Source: Pseudoalteromonas sp. CO133X
GTDB taxonomy: Bacteria; Pseudomonadota; Gammaproteobacteria; Enterobacterales; Alteromonadaceae
Reading direction: 5' to 3'
DNA: 64,000 bases
NCBI GenBank assembly: GCA_004208945.1
Contig: SGPE01000030.1
Span: 248,001 to 312,000, forward strand
The position numbers were made by a program, and so were the translations under genes. Below the pieces are notes generated by a model. It made no database searches. It was not told the DNA's origin and was given only the letters and a program-made list of their open reading frames with translations. This document shows, one piece after another, positions 17,640 through 26,029 of the stretch (position 1 is its first letter; each line of letters begins with the position of its first letter).

Positions 17640-19097
17640 ATGATCGATTTTCGAAAAAAAATAACACCCGCTCGTGAAATGCGCTCTACCAATAATTTAC
17701 ATACAGCGCTTGAAAGCGACCGTGGTCGCATTATTAATAGCGCGGCCATTCGCCGTTTACAGCAAAAAACTCAAGTGTTTCCGCTTGAGCGTAATGCAGC
17801 TGTGCGCTCACGTTTAACTCACTCGCTCGAAGTACAGCAAGTTGGGCGCTTTATAGTACAAACGATTTTTAATAAATTAAGCGATGCTCAGCAAAAAGAG
17901 TATGGCCTTAAAGGGCTAGAAAGGCCTTTAGAAAGCCTTATTGAAATGGCCTGTTTGATGCACGATATTGGCAACCCACCTTTTGGTCACTTTGGTGAGG
18001 CTGCTATTAATCAGTGGTTTGCTAAGCATTTAGATGAACTTATTCCTGAGCCATGTAAAGCGGTTGGCATAAGTGTTATTTTTAAACACCTTGCGCAAGA
18101 TATAAAAAGCTTTGAAGGTAATGCACAAGGTATTCGTATAGTTCACTCTTTATTGTCACTAAATTTAACCTACAGCCAAACCGCTGGTATTTTAAAATAC
18201 ACCCGCCCTGCCAGTATGTCTAAAAAAGATAGTCCAACTAACAAAGATTATTTGATGAAAAAAGTCGGGTACTACTTCAGCGAAAAAACCTTCATAGACG
18301 CATTACGAACAGAGCTTGAAATAGAGCAATATTGCCGACACCCTGCAAGTTATATAATGGAAGCTGCTGACGATATTTCGTACTGCCTTGCCGACATAGA
18401 AGATGCTGTAGAAAAAGGTATCATAAGCGTCGATATACTTTGTGACAAGCTAAAAGAACAATATACCAAAACACTCACAAACCTGACATTAGACAATACG
18501 AAACACGGTGACTTTGCAGAAAAAGCAATTGATTACGCACTAAGTAAAGCCGCTGAGCAGCCATATAACTTTAACAGCGAATTCTTTATTTACCTGCGAG
18601 TAACCTTACTACATCCTTTAGTAAATTATGCTGCTGAGCGCTTTATCAAAAATATTGAAGCTATTTACCATGGTGATTTTAATCAGGCACTGCTTGAGGA
18701 TCGCAGCCACTTACATGCAGTCACAAAAACGCTGAAACAGGTCGCGCTTAACCACGTATTCTGCCACAAAGAAGTTGAACGACTTGAACTTCAAGGTTAC
18801 CGTATCATTAGCGGCTTACTTGATTGTTATAAACCTTTGCTAGCACTTGATCACGATAGCTTTAAGCGAGCATTAAAAGGCGATAACAACTTACTTATTG
18901 AAAGTAGACTTGTTAAAAAACTTTCTAACAAGCACTTAAACAGCTACCAAAAAGCCATAGATGCGCTTAAAGCTGAGCCTGGTCACTACGCAGCTTATGA
19001 GTTTTATTATCGTTGTCGCTTGGTTCAAGATTATATCAGCGGTATGACTGACCAATTTGCTTACGATGAATATCGCGCTTTAATGGTTCTCGAATAA
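17640..19097 (+). CDS. dgt: dGTPase (deoxyguanosinetriphosphate triphosphohydrolase)
   Basis: 485 residues. The ATG at 17640 follows TAGGAA at good spacing; an in-frame TTG 15 bases earlier is less likely. The HD-domain pattern is complete: RRLQQKTQVFPL, RLTHSLEVQQVGR, HDIGNPPFGHFGE with H108-D109, and ADDISYCLADIEDAV. Length and layout match the long type-1 dGTPase of enterobacteria, which converts dGTP to deoxyguanosine and triphosphate. Such enzymes keep dNTP balance and can restrict phages by nucleotide depletion. It is apparently monocistronic. Confidence 0.93.
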   Translation: MIDFRKKITPAREMRSTNNLHTALESDRGRIINSAAIRRLQQKTQVFPLERNAAVRSRLTHSLEVQQVGRFIVQTIFNKLSDAQQKEYGLKGLERPLESLIEMACLMHDIGNPPFGHFGEAAINQWFAKHLDELIPEPCKAVGISVIFKHLAQDIKSFEGNAQGIRIVHSLLSLNLTYSQTAGILKYTRPASMSKKDSPTNKDYLMKKVGYYFSEKTFIDALRTELEIEQYCRHPASYIMEAADDISYCLADIEDAVEKGIISVDILCDKLKEQYTKTLTNLTLDNTKHGDFAEKAIDYALSKAAEQPYNFNSEFFIYLRVTLLHPLVNYAAERFIKNIEAIYHGDFNQALLEDRSHLHAVTKTLKQVALNHVFCHKEVERLELQGYRIISGLLDCYKPLLALDHDSFKRALKGDNNLLIESRLVKKLSNKHLNSYQKAIDALKAEPGHYAAYEFYYRCRLVQDYISGMTDQFAYDEYRALMVLE

Positions 19098-19192
19098 ACC
19101 TAATTTGTTAACCAAATGTGGATAAATTAGTCGACTGAGCTTAAAATAATTCAATATATAGTCACCAGCTAAACCTCACTGGTCAGGAATCT

Positions 19193-21283
19193 ATGTCAAT
19201 TATAAAAACGACCCTTTTTTTGTTATTTACTGGTCTTAGCTTTACCAGTAGTGCCCAGTACAACGAAGCAATGTGTATTTTGTTAAAACAACAAATGCAT
19301 GAATACCGCGATAATACCAGCAACCGAAACTATCGCTCAGCAGCCAGAAATTTTGAAAAAAACTGTAAAAACCCGACCCCAGTTAATAATACCGCCGCGC
19401 TACAAAAGCTCACTTCAGAAGCAACACCGACACCACCTAAAACAAGCATAACAGAGCACTCAGGTGCGATTAAAGGTGCTGCTGAAGATGTTCCTGCTCA
19501 AGCACCTGTTCAACAAGCGCCTCTAGAGCCAATACAACAAACACAGCAACCTGCAGAGCCAGAATTAATTGACTCTTCACTCAGTTCTGAGCTTAATAAC
19601 AGTGAGCCGGTTCAACAAGATAACGATAGCCAGTCAATGCCTAAACTGCCACCAGCAACAGAGCCAGTGACTGAGGCGGCACCAATTACAAACACAGAAC
19701 CAGCAGAGCCACAAGATCCTGCTGCAATTAAAAACGACGCAAATCAAGCTATAGAGCCTGCTAAAAAACCGGCTCCGGTTGTAGTACAAACACCAGAACC
19801 AAGCTCATCAAACTCATTATTGATGCCAAGCCTGCTTGTGTTATTAGTGCTTTTAGTTGGCGGCCTATTTATTTTGCGCCTTCGTAAGAGTAAACAGTCT
19901 GACTCAAATGCTGAACTTGAAAACACCTTGCTTCAAGCTCAAGCTGCAAGTGCCAAAATAAAAGCGCAACAAGCATTAGATGAACATGAAACAAGCTCAG
20001 CAGAATCACAACCACACTACGAAGATGAGTTTGAGAGAGCATTTAATGACACATTTAACACGAAAACGACAACGTCCGATGATGAAGAATGGTCTGAACT
20101 TGCACGCTTAAATGCTGAACACGACGAACAAAGCGCCTTCACCAGCACCGAAGAGCAAACAACTGACTTTGCACATGCGCATGAATTCAACGAGCTTGAA
20201 ATTAGCCACGAAGAAACACAGAATGATGAATCTATTCAAAGTGATGAATTTGAGAGCACACGCAGCTCATTTGGATTTGACGAGTACAACACCGCAGAAC
20301 CAGCAGAAACAACGCCGAGATACGACGAGTCAGATAATACCGAGTTAGGCAGTGATGAGTTAGACAATGACATTAAATCAGAGCTCAATGATGAACCCAA
20401 GTTTACCAATACACGTAGCTCTTTTGGGTTTGATGAGTACAACACCTCAGAACCCGCAGAAACGGCGCCGATTAGCGACGAGGTAGATAATACCGAGTTA
20501 GGTGATGAGTTAGGTAATAATGAGTTAGACAGCAACATTAAGCCAGAGCTCGATGATGAGCCTGAACTAACCAGTACACGCAGCTCTTTTGGGTTTGATG
20601 AGTACAACACCTCAGAGCCAGCAGAAACGGCGCCAACATACGACGAGTCAAATAATAACGAATTAGGTGATCAGCTAGGTAATAATGAGTTAGGCAGTGA
20701 TGAGTTAGACAATGACATTAAATCAGAGCTCGATGATGAACCAGAGTTTACCAGTACACGCAGCTCTTTTGGGTTTGATGAATATAAAAGCGATGACCAA
20801 CCTCTAAAAGATGACGTACCTGAGTACGATTTGTCATCTTTAGTAGATGACGATCTGTCTTTTACAGGCGCAATAGATGAGCCTGAACACTTAGCCGAAC
20901 CTGCAACAATTACGCTTACTGACGATGACATAAGCGATGATGACTTAGCAAAAGCCCTGCAAACACTTGAACAGGAGCTGCAACAAAATACAACTGAGCT
21001 TGCTGATGCGCCAAAGACGGCACCCATTATGACTGACACGAACCTGCCAGATAATGATGACGATACACTATCTTTAGATGAGAGTGACATGCCTCAAGGG
21101 ATCAGTGATGAACAAACAAAAGAAACGAGCTCAACAAACCCTTTTGCTAACTTGTCTCTAGACCCTACGTGGGATCCCAACTCAACCGAAAAGCCGCAGA
21201 TTGAAAGTAAAGAAAAACAGCCTAAATCACAAGCGCTTATTGACGCAGAAAACAGAGCAAAACAACTCAAAACAGATGATTAG
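19193..21283 (+). CDS. Single-span membrane protein with acidic repeated cytoplasmic tail
   Basis: 696 residues. Signal peptide (LLFTGLSFTSSAQ), then a periplasmic helical segment between two cysteines (AMCILLKQQMHEYRD...FEKNCKNP). A proline/glutamine-rich linker follows, then one membrane helix at about residues 206-229 (MPSLLVLLVLLVGGLFILRL). The long tail is very rich in Asp and Glu. It contains four repeats starting TRSSFGFDEYN near residues 356, 407, 462 and 522. The general plan resembles FimV-like polar hub proteins (periplasmic part, one helix, acidic tail), but no LysM or FimV C-terminal motif is seen. The Cys-flanked segment recurs in two neighbouring genes (21337-22032 and 26030-26503). 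Function unknown. Confidence 0.8.
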   Translation: MSIIKTTLFLLFTGLSFTSSAQYNEAMCILLKQQMHEYRDNTSNRNYRSAARNFEKNCKNPTPVNNTAALQKLTSEATPTPPKTSITEHSGAIKGAAEDVPAQAPVQQAPLEPIQQTQQPAEPELIDSSLSSELNNSEPVQQDNDSQSMPKLPPATEPVTEAAPITNTEPAEPQDPAAIKNDANQAIEPAKKPAPVVVQTPEPSSSNSLLMPSLLVLLVLLVGGLFILRLRKSKQSDSNAELENTLLQAQAASAKIKAQQALDEHETSSAESQPHYEDEFERAFNDTFNTKTTTSDDEEWSELARLNAEHDEQSAFTSTEEQTTDFAHAHEFNELEISHEETQNDESIQSDEFESTRSSFGFDEYNTAEPAETTPRYDESDNTELGSDELDNDIKSELNDEPKFTNTRSSFGFDEYNTSEPAETAPISDEVDNTELGDELGNNELDSNIKPELDDEPELTSTRSSFGFDEYNTSEPAETAPTYDESNNNELGDQLGNNELGSDELDNDIKSELDDEPEFTSTRSSFGFDEYKSDDQPLKDDVPEYDLSSLVDDDLSFTGAIDEPEHLAEPATITLTDDDISDDDLAKALQTLEQELQQNTTELADAPKTAPIMTDTNLPDNDDDTLSLDESDMPQGISDEQTKETSSTNPFANLSLDPTWDPNSTEKPQIESKEKQPKSQALIDAENRAKQLKTDD
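20258..20810 (+). repeat. In-frame tandem repeats inside the acidic tail gene
   Basis: Four units begin with the codons for TRSSFGFDEYN at 20258, 20411, 20576 and 20756, spaced 153, 165 and 180 bases, all multiples of three. The growing length comes from extra copies of a short GDELGNNEL-type sub-repeat. The fourth unit diverges after the first dozen codons. Such arrays can change length by slippage or recombination. Confidence 0.9.
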
Positions 21284-21293
21284 CGTTGATATT

Positions 21294-21337
21294 AGTTAGA
21301 GTGCAATAAACTACTTATAGTTTATTGCACTCTAACT
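21294..21337. terminator. Long perfect hairpin between convergent genes
   Basis: A 20-base perfect inverted repeat (arms 21294-21313 and 21318-21337) with a four-base loop lies between two convergent genes and touches the stop codon of the minus-strand one. It probably ends transcription from both sides, although the flanking T tracts are poor. Confidence 0.65.
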
Positions 21338-22032
21338 TAGTCTTTAATAACAGGACGTGGGCGCATTAAAAAGTGAAAAATAAAGATAAGCGAAAAGAAC
21401 ACCGTTACGGCCAACGCACATAACACAATAATATTTGTTGGTAGAATTGTATCGTTAGTGTAGCTATAACGCTTTAACTCCCGTTCAGCCATTATTCTAG
21501 CTCGTTCAGATTTACTCGGTAATACAAACTCGTGAAAGGAATCTGTCGATTTAGCTTCAGCTCTTTCATACTGCGCACTTTTTTGCTGCCACAACATATC
21601 AAACTGCTGAAACTGAACCTGTTTATTCTCGATACACCAATCTAAATATTGAATATTTAAAGGCCTGTGTAAACAACGAGAAGGAATAACATAATAACGC
21701 TCCCACGCTGCTTGTTTACTAATATAACCTTGCTCAGATAAGGGTTTAGCTAATGGGTTTTCAAGATAAGCAATATCTTGGTTATAAAACGAATGAGTTC
21801 GCTTTAATATTTGTTCGTCGGTTAAGCAATTATCTGAAATGCGCGATGAAAGATTATGTAAGCGTTGTTTGTACGAATCAATTTTATCGAGTAGGTGGGT
21901 TTTTCGAATGGCTGATTGCAGCTCAGCTCGCTCTGCTTGCATACTTTCGCATTGCTCAACACTAAGAGCTTGCTGCCCCCATGCAAAACAAGGAGCCATG
22001 AATAAAGCTGATAATAAAATCCTTTTGATCAT
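21337..22032 (-). CDS. Exported protein with Cys-flanked helical segment and C-terminal membrane anchor
   Basis: 231 residues. Signal peptide (ILLSALFMAPCFAWG), then QALSVEQCESMQAERAEL and a helical region ending SDNC. A second motif follows, WERYYVIPSRCLHRPLNIQYLDWCIENKQ, and a membrane helix sits near the C-terminus (IIVLCALAVTVFFSLIFIF). The same two motifs, in the same order, occur in the 157-residue protein at 26030-26503. The first motif also resembles the start of the convergent neighbour (19193-21283). I do not recognise a named family. The paired cysteines suggest disulfides in a periplasmic domain. Confidence 0.75.
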   Translation of the reverse strand: MIKRILLSALFMAPCFAWGQQALSVEQCESMQAERAELQSAIRKTHLLDKIDSYKQRLHNLSSRISDNCLTDEQILKRTHSFYNQDIAYLENPLAKPLSEQGYISKQAAWERYYVIPSRCLHRPLNIQYLDWCIENKQVQFQQFDMLWQQKSAQYERAEAKSTDSFHEFVLPSKSERARIMAERELKRYSYTNDTILPTNIIVLCALAVTVFFSLIFIFHFLMRPRPVIKD

Positions 22033-22337
22033 AAATTTACGTCACTGTAAAAGTTAGAGGTACAGCCTAACATTTTTATATAATACTGCAACAAAACAGC
22101 GCTAAAATGACTAAAAAAGATGATAAGTAACTGCTTTTTTGTTAATACATTTTAACTGCTTATATACTAAATAACTCCCGTTAATATTTCCCCTCTTGAA
22201 TTTGACTTTTAGCTTAAATATTACGAGCAAACTTAATTTTATATAGAGCGTAAGGAGTGGAAATAGACCTGTTTCTTTATCTGTTATAAAGTTAAGCTTC
22301 TAAGCATGCTCTATAGGAAACCTACACTCGAGAAAAT

Positions 22338-22650
22338 ATTTTAATCTCTATAGCTTATTTATCAGGGTACTTACTAATAACATTCATATGTGTTTGCTTT
22401 ATTTCATCTCTTTTATTTTCAAGAGTGTCAGTGAAGTATATAGATAAGCATATGGAGAAAGATAGTGTATCTCCCCCTAGTTGGGATAAAGGTATCGGCG
22501 CAAGCGCTTCGTTTTATGTATTTGCAATACTTTTTAACAAGTACAGAATTAAAAACAAACTATTTGATGCCGATTACAGCGGCCCACTTCATCCCAGTTA
22601 CAGGAACGGCCGTTAGTCTTTGTATTGCCTTATATTATCAAAGCAACTGA
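22338..22650 (+). pseudogene. Array copy 1: decayed small two-helix membrane protein
   Basis: The first of five tandem copies of a ~115-residue family. The frame reads RVSVKYIDKHMEKD..SPPSWDKGIGAS and onward to NKLFDADYSG. It then stops making sense. The homologous ending (AHFIPVTGTAVSLCIALYY) continues in another frame after loss of the FDGRF.AKYAR.IDK segment. No start codon is found where the intact copies start, so the left edge is approximate. By eye 81 of 84 bases match copy 5 (22423-22506 against 24030-24113). The next 64 bases match copy 3 with one difference (22508-22571 against 23356-23419), so the copy is a mosaic. Confidence 0.8.
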
Positions 22651-22719
22651 TGACGTAGCCACTACAAAACAGCTAAAACTTTATATAATAGATAACCCTT
22701 AACACAAGATTTTTTTGCA

Positions 22720-23070
22720 ATGGCAGTACTTAACTTTATCCTATATTGTGTAATTTTCTTCTTTGCTCTCATGATGATAATGACTGTGATATTCCCCAGA
22801 ATATCAATACGACATATCGAAAGTAAAATGCAGGAAAATGGAGTTTCACCTCCGAGTTGGGATAGAGGAATTGGAGCAAGTGCTCCTTTTTACGCACTCG
22901 CTATCTTTGTAAAAAGAGCTCGTAAGTCTACGCCATTATTTGATGGCAGGTTTGTCGCCAAACACGCAAGGCCTATTGATAAGTTTCTCGCTTTCTTGCA
23001 TCTTGTATCAACATCTGGCTTTATAATTAGCGTATTCCTTATGGTAATTTTAGAGTACTTTTTGTTGTAG
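22720..23070 (+). CDS. Array copy 2: small two-helix membrane protein (intact)
   Basis: 116 residues. An N-terminal helix (FILYCVIFFFALMMIMTVIF) is followed by RISIRHI. A conserved loop reads SPPSWDRGIGASAPFYALAIF, then KRARKSTPLFDGRFVAKHARPIDKFLAFLH. A second helix forms the C-terminus (GFIISVFLMVILEYF). No known domain is recognised. The strict conservation of SWD.GIGAS.PFYA and FDGR..AK.AR..DK across copies points to a functional loop rather than a simple anchor. There is no strong ribosome site. Confidence 0.75.
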   Translation: MAVLNFILYCVIFFFALMMIMTVIFPRISIRHIESKMQENGVSPPSWDRGIGASAPFYALAIFVKRARKSTPLFDGRFVAKHARPIDKFLAFLHLVSTSGFIISVFLMVILEYFLL

Positions 23071-23185
23071 CTGAGTTTTTTACTTATTTCTAAAGTAAAT
23101 ATGTGTATTAATACTAATAGCTTCGTAAAAAAAGGTTATTGATAATATTTATGGTCGTAAACTATTCATAGGGGGTATTTTATAG

Positions 23186-23539
23186 ATGGATCTTACTCTA
23201 GCTCCTATTTTAACTTCCTTATTTTTAACTTTTCTTTTCAGCTTTTTTATTTCATCTCTTTTACTTTCAAGAGTGTCGGTTAAGCATATAAATAAAAAAA
23301 TGGAACTAGATGACGTGTACCCACCCAGTTGAGACCGAGGGATTGGAGCAAGCGATTCGTTTTATGTATTTGCAATACTTTTTAACAAGTACAGAATTAA
23401 AAATAAACTATTTGATGCCCGCTTTATCGCTAAACATGCGCGGACTATTGATAAGTTAATTGCAGCAATTTATTTTACTTCAGTGGCAGGCATGATAATT
23501 TGCCTCTGCATTATTACTTTATTTAAAAGCCTTACCTGA
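23186..23539 (+). pseudogene. Array copy 3: nonsense-interrupted small membrane protein
   Basis: Open from ATG 23186, with GGGGGT upstream, for 118 codons except for one TGA at 23330-23332. It stands exactly where the other copies have the Trp of the SWD.GIGAS motif (TGG to TGA). Both sides are otherwise intact: LLLSRVSVKHINKKMELDD before it, then DRGIGASDSFYVFAIL and LFDARFIAKHARTIDK to a normal C-terminal helix. It looks like a recently inactivated gene, unless the TGA is read through or is a sequencing error. Confidence 0.8.
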
Positions 23540-23580
23540 AGGAAAGCTAAACATTAACCTCTATGACAGGAGGCGCCATT

Positions 23581-23931
23581 ATGACGATCTCATTGGAAAA
23601 ATTAGTTCTAGCGAACATGTTTGTATTCATGGCTTTAGCATTTCTTTTTGTAGTTTTATTTACACGCATCTCTATCAAGTACATAAATAAACAAATGCTA
23701 AACGACAGTGTTACTCCTCCGCTTTGGGACAAAGGCATTGGCGCTAGTGCCCCCTTTTATGCCATGGCAATATTTTTCAAACGCTCGCGATTACCCACAC
23801 CTATTTTTGATGGCCGTCTTATAGCAAAATATGCAAGGTCAGTAGACAAAGTACTAGCATTCTTACATCTTTTTACAATGATAGGATTCACAATCAGTGT
23901 ATTTACAGCCATGTATTTAGATAGATTCTAA
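23581..23931 (+). CDS. Array copy 4: small two-helix membrane protein (intact)
   Basis: 116 residues. I choose the ATG at 23581 because AGGAGG (23568-23573) lies seven bases upstream; the ATG at 23563 would place that site inside the gene. The family pattern is complete: RISIKYINKQM, TPPLWDKGIGASAPFYAMAIF, KRSRLPTPIFDGRLIAKYARSVDK and two hydrophobic ends. It differs in having Leu before the conserved Trp. Function unknown. Confidence 0.8.
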   Translation: MTISLEKLVLANMFVFMALAFLFVVLFTRISIKYINKQMLNDSVTPPLWDKGIGASAPFYAMAIFFKRSRLPTPIFDGRLIAKYARSVDKVLAFLHLFTMIGFTISVFTAMYLDRF

Positions 23932-23950
23932 ACAAAAGAGAATTTACAAA

Positions 23951-24295
23951 ATGGATTTTAAAATCTTTATTTTCTACTCCTTCATTATATTTACAGTGGT
24001 TACTTTTGCGTCAGGCGTGCTGTTTTATCGAGTGTCAGTGAAGTATATAGATAAGCATATGGAGAAAGATGGTGTCTCTCCCCTTAGTTGGGATAAAGGT
24101 ATCGGCGCAAGCGTTTCGTTTTATATATTTGCTATGTTTTTTGAGCGCTCAAGAATCCCAACGCCATTATTTGATGGCCGTTTTGTAGCTAAATATGCAA
24201 GGCCTATCGACAAAGTTATAGGAGCTGCGCACTTAATCTCGGTCTTTGGGGCGATTATTTGCCTATGTATCGTTTCTTATTACCAAAAAAGCTAG
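23951..24295 (+). CDS. Array copy 5: small two-helix membrane protein (intact)
   Basis: 114 residues, 19 bases after copy 4. N-terminal helix FIFYSFIIFTVVTFASGVLF, then RVSVKYIDKHMEKD, SPLSWDKGIGASVSFYIFAMF, RIPTPLFDGRFVAKYARPIDK and a C-terminal helix (VFGAIICLCIVSYY). Its central DNA is almost identical to that of decayed copy 1, suggesting recent duplication or gene conversion. Function unknown. Confidence 0.8.
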   Translation: MDFKIFIFYSFIIFTVVTFASGVLFYRVSVKYIDKHMEKDGVSPLSWDKGIGASVSFYIFAMFFERSRIPTPLFDGRFVAKYARPIDKVIGAAHLISVFGAIICLCIVSYYQKS

Positions 24296-24343
24296 CTCCT
24301 TTGCCTAACTAAAAAACTATCGATGATCTAAAAGTGCGATTGA

Positions 24344-24367
24344 GTAGGCGTGAAACTTGTTTCGCGC
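24344..24367. repeat. Dispersed hairpin repeat (GTAGGCGTGAAAC type)
   Basis: GTAGGCGTGAAACTTGTTTC followed by GCGC. The reverse complement of the element at 51015-51038 is nearly identical. The GTGAAAC/GTTTC arms form a small stem. It stands just after the membrane-protein array. Confidence 0.6.
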
Positions 24368-24474
24368 GCCATGCCATATAGCCATGCAGTAAAGCGCCCC
24401 ACAACCAATTTATAAGTGATAAACGAGCTATAATGAGGCGCTTTAATAACCGAATATTTATATTTGGCTTTTAA

Positions 24475-24756
24475 CTAATACACCTCTACTTTTGAAACTT
24501 CAACAGGCTGTGCCAGCGCATTTTCATAAAAAGCGAACACAGCTTTGGTGTATGGCTGCTCGTAATGAGCATCAAGTGCAGCTTGCGATACAAACTGCTC
24601 AACTAAAAACAGACAACGCTGCTCTTTACTCGCAAACAGCTCAAAACGATTACAACCATGCTCTGCACGAGTGGCGTTTAATATGCCCTGTAAACGCCCT
24701 TTACAGTCTTCAAATAAAGCCGCTTTAGGGGTAATTTTTGCTACGATATTAATCAT
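24475..24756 (-). CDS. Antibiotic biosynthesis monooxygenase (ABM) domain protein, YgiN-like
   Basis: 93 residues, the usual length of a single ferredoxin-like ABM domain. Pattern: INIVAKITPKA, then a helix, GCNRFELFASKEQRCLFLVEQF, and ALDAHYEQPYTKAVFAFYEN. Members are cofactor-free quinol or aromatic oxygenases, or small stress proteins. Its ATG overlaps the stop of the upstream DUF2798 gene (ATGA), so the two are translated together. A LysR regulator lies divergently next to them. Confidence 0.85.
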   Translation of the reverse strand: MINIVAKITPKAALFEDCKGRLQGILNATRAEHGCNRFELFASKEQRCLFLVEQFVSQAALDAHYEQPYTKAVFAFYENALAQPVEVSKVEVY

Positions 24757-24974
24757 ACTAACTCCTTAGCGTATAATTTTAAAACCAATGCCCTTATTGG
24801 CGGCGCAACCGTAAAAGCCACCACAAAAGCAGCAGGCCATGCATTGGCAAACGCCTTCATCCAGCTTGCTAAAAATGTATCGCTTAGCCCTAAATTGACA
24901 TAGGTAACCCATGCCGAAAGCAAAAACGACATTAAAAACGAAAATACCGCAGTAAATGTAAAATGAATTTTCAT
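24753..24974 (-). CDS. DUF2798 small membrane protein
   Basis: 73 residues with two membrane helices (FTAVFSFLMSFLLSAWVTYVN and AWPAAFVVAFTVAPPIRAL); the AFV.A....P..R.LV ending is typical of DUF2798. An AAGGAGG-type ribosome site lies seven bases before the ATG. First gene of a two-gene operon with the ABM protein. These pairs are often next to LysR regulators in proteobacteria; function unknown. Confidence 0.8.
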   Translation of the reverse strand: MKIHFTFTAVFSFLMSFLLSAWVTYVNLGLSDTFLASWMKAFANAWPAAFVVAFTVAPPIRALVLKLYAKELV

Positions 24975-24997
24975 ATGTCCTCCTTGGCGTTACTATA

Positions 24998-25036
24998 TTT
25001 GCATAGCCCAAGTGGCAACAGTCACGAAAATGCAAA
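24998..25036. promoter_or_regulatory. Candidate LysR-regulator binding region
   Basis: TTTGCAT and ATGCAAA are perfect inverted arms 25 bases apart, centred in the 81-base gap between the divergent DUF2798 operon and LysR gene. The location is right for a LysR target; the spacing is long, so it may be two separate half-sites. Confidence 0.35.
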
Positions 25037-25055
25037 CTAAGATTGAGGGAGTCGT

Positions 25056-25910
25056 ATGCTGGATGATCTGCATTTATTTATCGAAATAGCCCGCCGTAAA
25101 AGCATGAGCCAAACAGCAAAAGATTTAGGACTGAATCTATCAACGCTTTCTCGGCGCATTCAAACACTCGAAGGCAAGCTCGGTGAGCCATTATTACAAC
25201 GCACGGCCAGAGGCATTGTGTTAACCGCCAAAGGCGAGTCACTTTATAACGAGTTAGGCGAGCAAGTGCTTGCTCTCAATAGTCAGTTAGCACAATTAAA
25301 CGACTCGCCTACCGCAAAAGACTTTTACTTGTTGTGCCCACAAAACATCATTGCGGGTCCACTAATGGGCGCAATTAATCAATTTGCGATGGCAAACCCT
25401 ACGTTAAACCTCCACATTTACCCAAGCAATGCCAATAGCCAGTTAAGCCAAAAACGTTTTGACTTAGCTATTCGTATTGGCGAACAGCAAGACTCTAGCT
25501 ACTACCAAAAGCGCTTAGGTATGATTGCAATTAAACTTATAACAAAACAAGGCGTACCTAAATCACGTTTAATAATCCCCTACTCTGAGTCACAACTACC
25601 CAGTGGTTTGCTAAACAAATTAAAAAAAGAGTATGAACAAATAAGCTTTTGTTTTGATATTACAATCGCCAGAAAAATGATTGAAGCAGGCTATGCTGCA
25701 GGCATACTCCCCATGAGTGAAATAGCCTGCATTAAAGACACTAATCAATTTAATTACCTAGATACGCCACACAATTTACCTGCAAGGCCTATTTACGCCC
25801 TCTGGCCACATTCACGCACACCCTCTGCCAATGCCCAGATCTTAATAGAACAACTGCAAAACAGCATTGCTCACTCCCCTAGCTTACAAGGGGATGTGAT
25901 AGAGCTATAA
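25056..25910 (+). CDS. LysR-family transcriptional regulator
   Basis: 284 residues. The N-terminal winged helix-turn-helix has the family pattern (LDDLHLFIEIARRKSMSQTA, LGLNLSTLSRRIQTLE, LLQRTARGIVLTAKGE). The effector domain follows, with the usual LAIRIGEQQDSSYYQKRLG region. It is divergent from the DUF2798/ABM operon, which it most likely controls together with itself. Inducer unknown. Confidence 0.92.
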   Translation: MLDDLHLFIEIARRKSMSQTAKDLGLNLSTLSRRIQTLEGKLGEPLLQRTARGIVLTAKGESLYNELGEQVLALNSQLAQLNDSPTAKDFYLLCPQNIIAGPLMGAINQFAMANPTLNLHIYPSNANSQLSQKRFDLAIRIGEQQDSSYYQKRLGMIAIKLITKQGVPKSRLIIPYSESQLPSGLLNKLKKEYEQISFCFDITIARKMIEAGYAAGILPMSEIACIKDTNQFNYLDTPHNLPARPIYALWPHSRTPSANAQILIEQLQNSIAHSPSLQGDVIEL

Positions 25911-25917
25911 AATGATT

Positions 25918-25990
25918 GCAGCGATTTTACATCGCGTTCTAATAAGCTACTTTTAATAACTTACCGTCGCGGCATAAAGCCACTGCTACG
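25918..25990 (-). repeat. REP-like composite repeat (two hairpins)
   Basis: On the minus strand a GTAGCAGTGGCTTTATGCCGCG hairpin region is followed after about 30 bases by AACGCGATGTAAAATCGC, a second palindrome. The same pair in the same order appears twice at 42023-42174, and the second palindrome recurs at 34211, 49362 and 51109. It lies directly after the LysR gene stop. Confidence 0.7.
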
Positions 25991-26029
25991 TGTGTAAGAA
26001 AGTAACTAAAAAACAGGCCTAATTTCGGT

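Noticed and set aside
20236..21090. Two long minus-strand frames rich in Ser/Leu (repeated PKELRVLV)
   Set aside because: They are mirror images of the acidic repeats of the plus-strand gene; the repetition and open length come from its codon bias.
19193..21283. FimV assignment
   Set aside because: Overall plan is similar, but no LysM domain and no FimV C-terminal motif can be seen.
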